A stretch of 6,902 nucleotides of DNA from an uncultured Candidatus Altimarinota bacterium (GCA_938036655.1 CALHQS010000016.1:1-6902); one strand, 5' to 3'. Shown: positions 1 to 5,229, counted from the stretch's first letter. Numbers and translations: made by a program. The notes: generated by a model from the sequence alone, not told the origin.

Positions 1-2
1 TC

Positions 3-53
3 GCTTGGCAAGATGAAAATTGAAAAACCCTGAGTGATAATGAACGGGTGTAG
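3..53 (+). CDS. Possible 3' end of an unknown gene (partial, left edge)
   Basis: In the third forward frame the first bases read AWQDENGKTLSDNERV and stop at TAG (51-53), if the TGA at 21-23 is read as glycine, as elsewhere in this window. The stretch is hydrophilic and looks like a protein C-terminus, but sixteen codons are too few to prove it, and TAG is not used by any other gene here. The competing reading is a minus-strand frame over 1-93, which gives a basic then hydrophobic stretch resembling a signal peptide. That frame has no ATG, only a CTG lying on the predicted transcription start. No function can be assigned. Confidence 0.3.
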
Positions 54-203
54 CGATCAATGCAAAAATAGCGGCAATTATTCTTCTTTCCAGTATATTA
101 TTATAAATATTTGTAATAATGAAATATTTTATATTTAATTATGGCATTAAAAATTTTTTTAATTTTTTTGTAAGCCCGATAACAAGATTTTAACTTTTAT
201 ATT
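54..203. other. AT-rich gap upstream of aspS
   Basis: This gap is almost pure A/T from about 90 to 203 and holds no convincing gene. A weak promoter candidate for aspS is TTGTAA (168-173), then 17 bases, then TAACTT (191-196), which would start transcription at or next to the aspS ATG. A run around 147-170 (TTAAAAATTTTTTTAA then Ts) could fold into an A-U-only hairpin and serve as a weak terminator for anything entering from the left. ATTTGTAATAAT (109-120) is a one-base variant of the ATTTGCAATAAT element found downstream of aspS. All of these are tentative. Confidence 0.4.
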
Positions 204-1982
204 ATGCACAGAACTCATACTGCTGGCGAATTGAACGCCTCAAATATTGGACAAACCGTAACACTTTCTGGTTGGGTGGCTAATCGCCGTGATCATGGTG
301 GATTGATTTTTATCGATCTTCGCGATCGTTATGGAATCACTCAGACGGTTTTTGATCCGTCTCACAATCAGGATGCTTGGCAGATTGCTGATACTTTCCG
401 CTCCGAATATGTAGTGAAGTTGACGGGAGTTGTTCGTACTCGTCCAGAAGGTCAGGGAAATAAAAATATTGCGACTGGGGAAATTGAAGTGATTATTCAT
501 GAAGCGAAAATTCTTTCAAAATCAGACGTTCCGCCGTTCGAAGTTTCTGAGCATACAGGTGCGAGCGAAGATATTCGTCTCAAATATCGCTATCTTGATT
601 TGCGTCGAAAATCTGTTTTTGATAAAATTGCTTACCGCGCGATGATGAACAAATATACTCGCGATTGGTTCACAGAAAAAGGATTTATCGAGGTTCAGAC
701 GCCACTTTTTACGGCTTCATCACCAGAAGGTGCGCGAGATTATCTTATTCCGTCTCGTTTGCACCATGGAAAATTTTATGCGCTTCCACAGGCCCCGCAG
801 CAATACAAACAGCTTTTGATGGTGGGCGGTTTGGATAAATATTTTCAAATTGCGCCATGTTTCCGTGACGAGGATCCTCGTGCTGATCGCCATTCTTGTG
901 AATTTTATCAAATCGACTGTGAAATGTCGTTTGTTGAACAGGAAGATGTTTTTGAGGTGGCGGAGAATTTTTCTCGCGATTTGATTGCCAATATTTCTGA
1001 CAAAAAACTTGTAGGATTGGCTGAAAATGGAAAATTCCGTCGCTTGACGCATCACGAAGCGCTTGATTTGTATGGTTCCGATAAGCCAGATATTCGCTTT
1101 GATATGCATTTTGAAGACTTCACGGCCGAATTTGAAAATTCTGATTTTTCACTTTTTGCAAAAACTGTAGCTGAAGGCGGCGTAATCAAGGCTATGAAAT
1201 TGGAAAATAAAATTTTGTCTCGTTCAGAAATTGATTCTTTGACTGAATTAGCAAAATCGCTTGGTGCCGGAGGGCTCGCGTATATTATTTACGAAGAAGA
1301 GGGGCCTCGTTCACCAATTTTGAAATTTTTTGGAGAAACAGAATTAAAGGCGCTCGAAGAAAAATTGTCTCCAAAAGCGGGTGATATGATTTTCTTTGGC
1401 GCGGGTGAGCACAAAACTGCTTGTAAAGTGCTTGGTGGCGTTCGTATCGCGTGTCGTGATCGATTTGATTTGGTTGATAAAAACGAAATTGCTTTCTGTT
1501 GGGTGACAGATTTTCCAATGTATGAGCAGAAAGATGATGGTTCGTACGATTTTGAACATAATCCATTCTCAATGCCTCATGGTGGCGTGGAGGCTTTCGA
1601 TGGAAATCCTGATCCACTCACGATTTATGGCGCGCAGTATGATCTTGCGTGTAATGGTTATGAGGTGCTTTCTGGATCAATCCGAAACCACGATGTGAAT
1701 GCACTCGTGAAAGCTTTTGAAATTGTTGGAAAGGGTGAAGCTGAAGTGAAGGAAAAATTTGGTGCGATGTATACGGCGTTCCAATATGGTGTTCCGCCAC
1801 ACGGAGGATTTGCGTTTGGATTTGATCGGCTCTTGATGATTCTTCGCGATGAAACCAATATTCGTGAAATTTATGCATTTCCAAAATCTGGAAAAGCAGA
1901 AGATGTGATGATGAATGCTCCAACTGAAGTTGATGAAATGCAACTTCGAGAGCTGCACATCAAGGTTCGTGAAACTCACTAA
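204..1982 (+). CDS. aspS: Aspartyl-tRNA synthetase, bacterial type, probably non-discriminating
   Basis: This cytoplasmic class II synthetase attaches aspartate to tRNA-Asp. The 592 residues match the usual bacterial length. An N-terminal OB-fold anticodon-binding domain (about 1-110, with GWVANRRDHGG at 23-33) is followed by the catalytic core. Motif 2 runs about 220-243 (FRDEDPRADR, then EFYQID), the bacterial GAD insertion spans roughly 300-415, and motif 3 contains FGFDR (538-542). His31 and Gly83 (in RPEG) sit where the Pseudomonas aeruginosa enzyme has His31 and Gly81, residues linked to recognition of tRNA-Asn; E. coli, which is discriminating, has Leu and Lys there. I therefore infer that it also makes Asp-tRNA-Asn for the amidotransferase, whose gatA subunit is the next gene. 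There is no in-frame TGA among about 46 glycine codons. The ATG at 204 gives the normal N-terminus; no Shine-Dalgarno sequence precedes it. Confidence 0.97.
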   Translation: MHRTHTAGELNASNIGQTVTLSGWVANRRDHGGLIFIDLRDRYGITQTVFDPSHNQDAWQIADTFRSEYVVKLTGVVRTRPEGQGNKNIATGEIEVIIHEAKILSKSDVPPFEVSEHTGASEDIRLKYRYLDLRRKSVFDKIAYRAMMNKYTRDWFTEKGFIEVQTPLFTASSPEGARDYLIPSRLHHGKFYALPQAPQQYKQLLMVGGLDKYFQIAPCFRDEDPRADRHSCEFYQIDCEMSFVEQEDVFEVAENFSRDLIANISDKKLVGLAENGKFRRLTHHEALDLYGSDKPDIRFDMHFEDFTAEFENSDFSLFAKTVAEGGVIKAMKLENKILSRSEIDSLTELAKSLGAGGLAYIIYEEEGPRSPILKFFGETELKALEEKLSPKAGDMIFFGAGEHKTACKVLGGVRIACRDRFDLVDKNEIAFCWVTDFPMYEQKDDGSYDFEHNPFSMPHGGVEAFDGNPDPLTIYGAQYDLACNGYEVLSGSIRNHDVNALVKAFEIVGKGEAEVKEKFGAMYTAFQYGVPPHGGFAFGFDRLLMILRDETNIREIYAFPKSGKAEDVMMNAPTEVDEMQLRELHIKVRETH

Positions 1983-1989
1983 TGCTAAT

Positions 1990-2027
1990 ATTTGCAATAA
2001 AAATATTATTACAAAAATTTGCAATAA
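1990..2027. repeat. Paired ATTTGCAATAA direct repeats after aspS
   Basis: ATTTGCAATAA occurs exactly twice, at 1990-2000 and 2017-2027, between the aspS stop and its terminator. A diverged copy on the other strand (TATTATTACAAAAAT, 2004-2018) lies between them. The reverse complement, TTATTGCAAAT, matches the repeats upstream of the large lipoprotein gene near 5104-5166. Function is unknown; it may be a protein-binding site or a remnant of an intergenic repeat. AT richness makes some chance similarity likely. Confidence 0.55.
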
Positions 2028-2028
2028 T

Positions 2029-2058
2029 AAAAACCTCTCAAAATTTTGAGAGGTTTTT
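2029..2058 (+). terminator. Rho-independent terminator of aspS
   Basis: This is a perfect 30-base palindrome centred between 2043 and 2044: AAAAACCTCTC, then AAAATTTT, then GAGAGGTTTTT. It forms a stem with a CCTCTC/GAGAGG core and ends in a T run. It lies 46 bases after the aspS stop and ahead of gatA, so it separates the two transcripts. Confidence 0.9.
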
Positions 2059-2078
2059 GCTTTTTAAACGAATATTTC

Positions 2079-2106
2079 TTGAATTTTTTCATTTTTTGAA
2101 TATATT
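2079..2106 (+). promoter_or_regulatory. Candidate gatA promoter
   Basis: TTGAAT (2079-2084) and TATATT (2101-2106) are separated by 16 bases and resemble sigma-70 -35 and -10 boxes. Transcription would begin near 2113, giving a leader of about 16 bases before the gatA ATG. The region is AT-rich, so chance matches are possible, but the strong terminator just upstream means gatA needs its own promoter. Confidence 0.5.
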
Positions 2107-2128
2107 TATCGCATTGTAATTTATTTTT

Positions 2129-3550
2129 ATGGAATTTAAAGATTTTTCCCTTATCGAACTGGATGAAGTGGTGTGCTCGGGTAAGGCGACATATCAGGAG
2201 ATTTATGACTATTTTCGTGCTCGTTCAGAAAAATACAACGATACACTTGGGGCATATATTATGCTTCCAGAAGCAAAAACTGAGATATCAGGATTGCCTG
2301 TAGCGGTGAAAGATTTGTTCTGTGAAGTGGGAGTTCGAACAACTGCTGCTTCCAAAATGCTTGAAAATTTCGTACCACCGTATGAATCGACTGTGACAGA
2401 ACGAATGAAAAAATCTGGATTTGTCGCTTTTGGAAAAACCAATTTGGACGAATTTGCGATGGGTGGAAGTGGTGAAAACTCAGCTTTTGGCCCTACTAAA
2501 AATCCGTGGGATACGAGTCGCATTCCTGGTGGTTCATCATCTGGGTCGGCTGCAGCAGTGGCCGCCGGGTTGGTACCAGCAGCACTCGGAACCGATACAG
2601 GTGGGTCCATCCGTCAGCCAGCGAGTATGTGTGGTATAGTTGGTTTTAAGCCTGGATATGGGCGTAATTCTCGCGCAGGTGTGATTGCAATGGCCTCGAG
2701 CCTTGATTGTCCTGGGTATTTTACCAAAACAGTGCGCGACTCGGGATGGCTCTATGAAGCGACGGCTGGCCATGATCCAAAAGATGCGACTTCGCTTACA
2801 GAACCGGTAAAACTCAATCCAGATATTTGGTCAAAGACTCGTCTTGATGGATTGAAGGTTGGGGTTCCTCAGGAATATTTTGCTGATGGAATTGAAGCGG
2901 GCGTTCGTAAAAATATTGAGAAAACTATTGAAAAAATGCGAGATTTGGGTGCAGAAATTGTTGATATCTCACTTCCACATACAAAAGAAGGAATTTCTGT
3001 GTATTATATCATTTGTCCGGCGGAAGTGGCAACCAATATGGCTCGTTATGATGGACTTCGTTTTGGTGAAAAAGTAGAAAATGGGAACGATATTACTGCG
3101 AATCGATCAGCACTTCTTGGAAAAGAAGTTCAGCGCCGATCGCTTGTGGGCTCATTTGTATTGTCGGCTGGATCATATGAGGAGTATTATCAGAAGGCAT
3201 CTCTGGTTCGTGAATTGATTCGTGAAGATTTTCGAAAAGCTTTTGAAAAAGTCGATGTTATCGTCACTCCAACTGCGCCGACGGTGGCTTGGAAAATTGG
3301 AGAAAAGGGTGATGATCCAATGGCTGCGTACATGGAAGATGTTTTCACGGTTCCAGCGTCACTCGCAGGACTTCCTGGGTTGGTAATTCCTGTTGGATAT
3401 ACTGCTTCGTCTGATGTCGAAAAACGAGAAATGCCTGTGGGAATTCAGATTCTTGGGCCAGTGCTTGGTGAAGAAAAAGTGCTCGAAGTGGGGCATGTTT
3501 TGGAACAATCTCTCAAAGATTCACTCACAAAAAAACCAGAAATTTTTTAA
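2129..3550 (+). CDS. gatA: Asp-tRNA(Asn)/Glu-tRNA(Gln) amidotransferase subunit A
   Basis: GatA is the glutaminase subunit of the GatCAB complex. It releases ammonia from glutamine, and GatB uses that ammonia to convert Asp-tRNA-Asn or Glu-tRNA-Gln to the amide form. The 473 residues are one amidase-signature domain of normal length. The Ser-cisSer-Lys triad is intact: Lys61 (PVAVKD), Ser136 (PGGSSSGS) and Ser160 (DTGGSIRQPAS), with the same spacing as Lys79, Ser154 and Ser178 of Staphylococcus aureus GatA. The GSIRQPAS and GFKPGYGR stretches favour GatA over generic amidases. gatB and gatC are not in the window, so the complex is encoded at separate loci. About 46 glycine codons include no TGA. 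The ATG at 2129 follows a T-rich stretch without a Shine-Dalgarno sequence. Its synthetase partner, aspS, lies directly upstream. Confidence 0.95.
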   Translation: MEFKDFSLIELDEVVCSGKATYQEIYDYFRARSEKYNDTLGAYIMLPEAKTEISGLPVAVKDLFCEVGVRTTAASKMLENFVPPYESTVTERMKKSGFVAFGKTNLDEFAMGGSGENSAFGPTKNPWDTSRIPGGSSSGSAAAVAAGLVPAALGTDTGGSIRQPASMCGIVGFKPGYGRNSRAGVIAMASSLDCPGYFTKTVRDSGWLYEATAGHDPKDATSLTEPVKLNPDIWSKTRLDGLKVGVPQEYFADGIEAGVRKNIEKTIEKMRDLGAEIVDISLPHTKEGISVYYIICPAEVATNMARYDGLRFGEKVENGNDITANRSALLGKEVQRRSLVGSFVLSAGSYEEYYQKASLVRELIREDFRKAFEKVDVIVTPTAPTVAWKIGEKGDDPMAAYMEDVFTVPASLAGLPGLVIPVGYTASSDVEKREMPVGIQILGPVLGEEKVLEVGHVLEQSLKDSLTKKPEIF

Positions 3551-3563
3551 TTTCCGGTTTTTT
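3530..3563 (+). terminator. Terminator hairpin spanning the gatA stop codon
   Basis: AAAAAACCAGAAATT (3530-3544) pairs with AATTTCCGGTTTTTT (3549-3563) over 15 positions with a single A-C mismatch and a TTTT loop (3545-3548); the right arm ends in a T run. The left arm is coding sequence for the last GatA residues, and the TAA stop (3548-3550) sits at the loop edge, so coding end and terminator are merged. Confidence 0.75.
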
Positions 3564-3576
3564 ATTTTATAAAAAA

Positions 3577-3604
3577 TTTGATTTTTCCGCGAGAATATTA
3601 TAAT
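3577..3604 (+). promoter_or_regulatory. Candidate promoter of the small lipoprotein gene
   Basis: A perfect TATAAT (3599-3604) is preceded by TTTGAT (3577-3582) at 16 bases, or by TTGATT (3578-3583) at 15 bases. Transcription would begin near 3611, giving a leader of about 22 bases. It lies just after the gatA terminator, as expected for a new transcription unit. Confidence 0.55.
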
Positions 3605-3632
3605 AATCTCAATAATTATTTACTTTTTGTGT

Positions 3633-3902
3633 ATGAAAAAATTGGTTGCTTTGGTAGTATTGCTTCTTCCGTTGGCATCGTGCGGCTCTCAGGTTGCGGA
3701 AAATACTCCGACTGAGCAGGCTCAGAATGTCGAAGTTGTTGAAATAAAAAAATTAACTCCTGAACAAGCTGAAGCGATTGATGAATATCTGAAAATCGTG
3801 GAACAAACTCTTCGTGATGATGGAGGTTTTGATGAAGCAACGATTCAACAAGCTCTTGAAATCAAACGCGCCGAGGAAGAGAAAAAATTTCTTGAACAAT
3901 AA
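3633..3902 (+). CDS. Small predicted lipoprotein, function unknown
   Basis: This 89-residue protein begins with a short lipoprotein signal peptide: basic MKK, a hydrophobic core (LVALVVLLLPL) and a lipobox ending LASC, with the lipidated cysteine at position 17 followed by Gly. The mature part of about 73 residues is highly charged and probably helical. A Thr/Gln/Glu-rich linker leads into helices rich in Glu, Gln, Ala and Lys (from LTPEQAEAIDEYL to the end). I recognise no enzymatic motif and no family. It is presumably anchored on the outer face of the cell membrane. I chose ATG 3633 over a TTG six bases upstream because it gives a normal signal peptide. The gene converges on the RRM gene and shares its terminator. 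It contains no TGA codon, but has only three glycines. Confidence 0.8.
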   Translation: MKKLVALVVLLLPLASCGSQVAENTPTEQAQNVEVVEIKKLTPEQAEAIDEYLKIVEQTLRDDGGFDEATIQQALEIKRAEEEKKFLEQ

Positions 3903-3927
3903 AAAATCCCCAAATGGGGAATTTTTT
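3901..3927. terminator. Shared bidirectional terminator between convergent genes
   Basis: AAAAAATCCCC (3901-3911) and GGGGAATTTTTT (3916-3927) form a hairpin with a four-base AAAT loop and one extra A in the right arm. The A run on one side and T run on the other allow it to work in both directions. It touches both the lipoprotein stop TAA (3900-3902) and the minus-strand RRM stop (3926-3928), so the 23 bases between the two stops are essentially all terminator. Confidence 0.8.
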
Positions 3928-4177
3928 ATGCTTCTTCACGAGGACGAGCTTCGTTAACGGCCAATTCGCGACCACCAACTTCCTTTCCGTGCATTGCTTC
4001 GATTACTTTTTCCATATCTTCATCAGCAACATCAACGAAACAGAAACCTTTTTTACGACCAGTTTCACGATCCATAGGCCAGAAAAAATCGTTTACAGGA
4101 GCTACTGCTTCAAATTCAGCGCGAAGTTCTTCAGGAGAAACACGAAATGGGACATTACCCACAAAAAGTCTACTCAT
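3926..4177 (-). CDS. Single-RRM RNA-binding protein
   Basis: This 83-residue protein is almost exactly one RNA-recognition motif, like the small glycine-rich-type Rbp proteins of cyanobacteria and other bacteria. RNP2 is LFVGNVPF (4-11) and RNP1 is KGFCFVDV (43-50). The RNA-stacking aromatics Phe5, Phe45 and Phe47 are present, but the third RNP1 position is Cys instead of Gly/Ala and the last is Val instead of an aromatic. The tail (ARPREEA) is short and lacks a Gly-rich extension. Likely roles are RNA chaperoning or mRNA stabilisation, and relatives are often cold-induced; the target is unknown. ATG 4177 is chosen because the RRM starts there. The frame stays open further upstream, but that part runs through the promoter and has no family resemblance. 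No Shine-Dalgarno sequence is present. Confidence 0.92.
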   Translation of the reverse strand: MSRLFVGNVPFRVSPEELRAEFEAVAPVNDFFWPMDRETGRKKGFCFVDVADEDMEKVIEAMHGKEVGGRELAVNEARPREEA

Positions 4178-4254
4178 AATAATATAGAGTAAAAAAATAA
4201 AATTGTCGGTAACATCAAACTTCGTACTTTCAGGAGCCGTCAGGAACTCGACAT
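4178..4254 (-). promoter_or_regulatory. Predicted long 5' leader of the RRM gene
   Basis: The minus-strand promoter predicts a start near 4254, leaving about 77 leader bases before the RRM ATG, whereas other genes here have leaders of about 16-22. The first 50 bases are noticeably richer in G/C than the surroundings and contain TCCTGA twice. TGTCG at the 5' end can pair with CGACA (4208-4204), and a U-rich tract follows. This could be a structured regulatory leader, as on some cold-shock mRNAs, but the long pairing distance makes it speculative. Confidence 0.35.
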
Positions 4255-4260
4255 GGCAAC

Positions 4261-4288
4261 ATTGTAGCATATTTATCCAAAAACACAA
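4261..4288 (-). promoter_or_regulatory. Promoter of the RRM gene
   Basis: On the minus strand TTGTGT (4288-4283) and TACAAT (4266-4261) are separated by 16 bases, with TGC immediately before TACAAT, close to an extended -10. Transcription would begin near 4254. It is arranged back to back with the uppS promoter. Confidence 0.65.
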
Positions 4289-4309
4289 CCTTTTTTTGAA
4301 AATCGTATT

Positions 4310-4337
4310 TTGACTTTCTGTGTTTTTTGTTTACAAT
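4310..4337 (+). promoter_or_regulatory. Promoter of uppS
   Basis: TTGACT (4310-4315) and TACAAT (4332-4337) are separated by 16 bases and form the best sigma-70-like match in the window. Transcription would begin near 4344, about 20 bases before the ATG. The -10 box is identical to that of the divergent RRM promoter; the two -35 boxes are 21 bases apart. Confidence 0.75.
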
Positions 4338-4363
4338 GCTCGCATATTTTAACCAATTTTTGT

Positions 4364-5041
4364 ATGCGACATATTGGATTTATCATGGATGGTAACCGAA
4401 CTTGGGCACGAGAACAAGAGATTGCACAGTTTGAATGACATAAAAAATGATATGACAATATTGAGAATATTATCGATGGATGCTTGGCTCGCGGCGTAGA
4501 GGTTGCGAGTTTTTGGGCGCTTTCTGATGATAATATTCGCGAACGATCCGTGCTTGAAGTAAAATATTTGTTCGATTTGTTGACGGATGGTATCGATAAG
4601 CTGATTACTCAGGCCAATGAAAAAAATGTTCGCCTGCATTTTGTGGGAGATAGACGATTGTTGCGAAAAGATTGTGCTGATGCGATCGAGCGCGCCGAGA
4701 TTGCGACGGAAAATAATTCTCGTATGGATGCGGTTTTTGCGATTGGATATGGCGGACAAGAGGAAATTGCGCGCGCGGTTTGCGATCTTGCAAAAGAGGG
4801 GCGTGATATGCAAAATATTACACGCGAAGATATTTTTTCTTGCCTCGAAACGGGGAAATTTCCGCCTGTGGATTTGATTGTTCGAACAGGCTGACATATT
4901 CGCCATTCGGGATTTTTTCTTTTTCAGAGCCCCTATGCAGAATATTTTTTCTCAGAAAAAAATTGGCCAGCATTTGATGAAGCAGAATTGCAAAAATGTT
5001 TTGAAAGTTTTGCAGAACGAAAAAGAAAATTTGGAAAATAA
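4364..5041 (+). CDS. uppS: Polyprenyl diphosphate synthase (cis-prenyltransferase, UppS type), UGA-recoded
   Basis: This enzyme condenses isopentenyl diphosphate units onto farnesyl diphosphate to make the lipid carrier for peptidoglycan and other envelope sugars. With TGA read as glycine it is 225 residues, close to the family length. MDGNRTWA (8-15) carries catalytic Asp9, and GHKKG (25-29) has both glycines encoded by TGA (4436-4438, 4448-4450). The SDDNIRERS region (54-62), VGDRR, GYGG and RTGGHIRHSGF (174-184) follow; the second glycine of RTGG is TGA (4892-4894). Metal-binding Glu is in YAE (191-193). The first loop reads GNRT instead of the usual GNGR, and RTGG is followed by HIRHSG instead of EHRISN, a variant I associate with CPR enzymes. 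A standard-code caller would keep only residues 41-176 and lose Asp9 and the metal site. The gene is monocistronic, with its own promoter and terminator. Chain length of the product cannot be told. Confidence 0.93.
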
Positions 5042-5051
5042 AAAATTTTAG

Positions 5052-5076
5052 AATTCGACTCAGTCGGATTTTTTTT
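5052..5076 (+). terminator. Rho-independent terminator of uppS
   Basis: AATTCGAC (5052-5059) pairs with GTCGGATT (5063-5070) through eight pairs, one of them G-U, around a TCA loop; the T run extends from 5069 to 5076. It begins 10 bases after the uppS TAA. Its position supports 5039-5041 as the true stop and the upstream TGA at 4892 as a sense codon. Confidence 0.85.
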
Positions 5077-5103
5077 ATTGCGAAAAATCACAAATATTTT
5101 AAA

Positions 5104-5158
5104 AATTATTTATTGCAAAAATTTTAAATAATAGTGAGATAATTATTATTGCAAAAAT
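5104..5158. repeat. Direct repeat pair upstream of the large lipoprotein gene
   Basis: AATTATTTATTGCAAAAAT (5104-5122) and AATTATTATTGCAAAAAT (5141-5158) are identical apart from one T, and start 37 bases apart. The shared core TTATTGCAAA recurs on the opposite strand after aspS (around 1990-2027). A similar TATTGCGAAAAAT lies at 5075-5087. The copies lie between the uppS terminator and the promoter of the next gene, so a regulatory role is plausible but unproven. Confidence 0.55.
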
Positions 5159-5166
5159 ATGCAATA
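5147..5166. promoter_or_regulatory. Inverted repeat, possible operator
   Basis: TATTGCA and TGCAATA are perfect seven-base inverted arms separated by AAAATA (TATTGCAAAAATATGCAATA). The palindrome ends 10 bases before the candidate -35 box of the large lipoprotein gene, a typical place for an activator or dimeric regulator. No regulator gene is present here to pair with it. Confidence 0.4.
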
Positions 5167-5176
5167 GAAAAATTGT

Positions 5177-5204
5177 TTGCATTTTGTAAGAGAATATATA
5201 TATT
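5177..5204 (+). promoter_or_regulatory. Candidate promoter of the large lipoprotein gene
   Basis: TTGCAT (5177-5182) and TATATT (5199-5204) are separated by 16 bases; TTGTTT (5173-5178) with TATATA (5195-5200) is an equally spaced alternative. Transcription would start near 5211, about 19 bases before the ATG. Confidence 0.5.
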
Positions 5205-5229
5205 GAAAGTGTATCTTTAATTTTTTGCT

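Noticed and set aside
1..93. Minus-strand start of an exported protein
   Set aside because: The translation looks like a signal peptide, but there is no ATG, GTG or TTG start in a suitable place; the only candidate is CTG, on the predicted transcription start with no -35 box. It remains a weak alternative to the plus-strand gene end at 3-53.
3627..3632. TTG start for the small lipoprotein
   Set aside because: It adds only Met-Cys before a normal MKK signal peptide; ATG 3633 is the better start.
4178..4288. Extending the RRM protein upstream to an ATG at 4288
   Set aside because: The extra 37 residues run through the promoter and leader and have no similarity to RRM proteins; the domain starts cleanly at MSRLFVGN.
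4436..4894. TGA as selenocysteine or tryptophan
   Set aside because: The family has glycine at these positions, not Cys or Trp; TGG is used for Trp in the same genes, and I saw no SECIS-like hairpin after the TGA codons.
4349..4906. A 185-codon minus-strand ORF
   Set aside because: It is antisense to uppS, which has clear family motifs, and overlaps the uppS start region.
4364..5041. uppS as a pseudogene broken by three stops
   Set aside because: All three stops are TGA, all at conserved glycines; no TAA/TAG or frameshift interrupts the frame, and the large lipoprotein shows the same pattern.
5077..5229. CRISPR array from the repeats before the large lipoprotein gene
   Set aside because: There are only two near copies, with AT-rich spacing and no third unit or cas genes.
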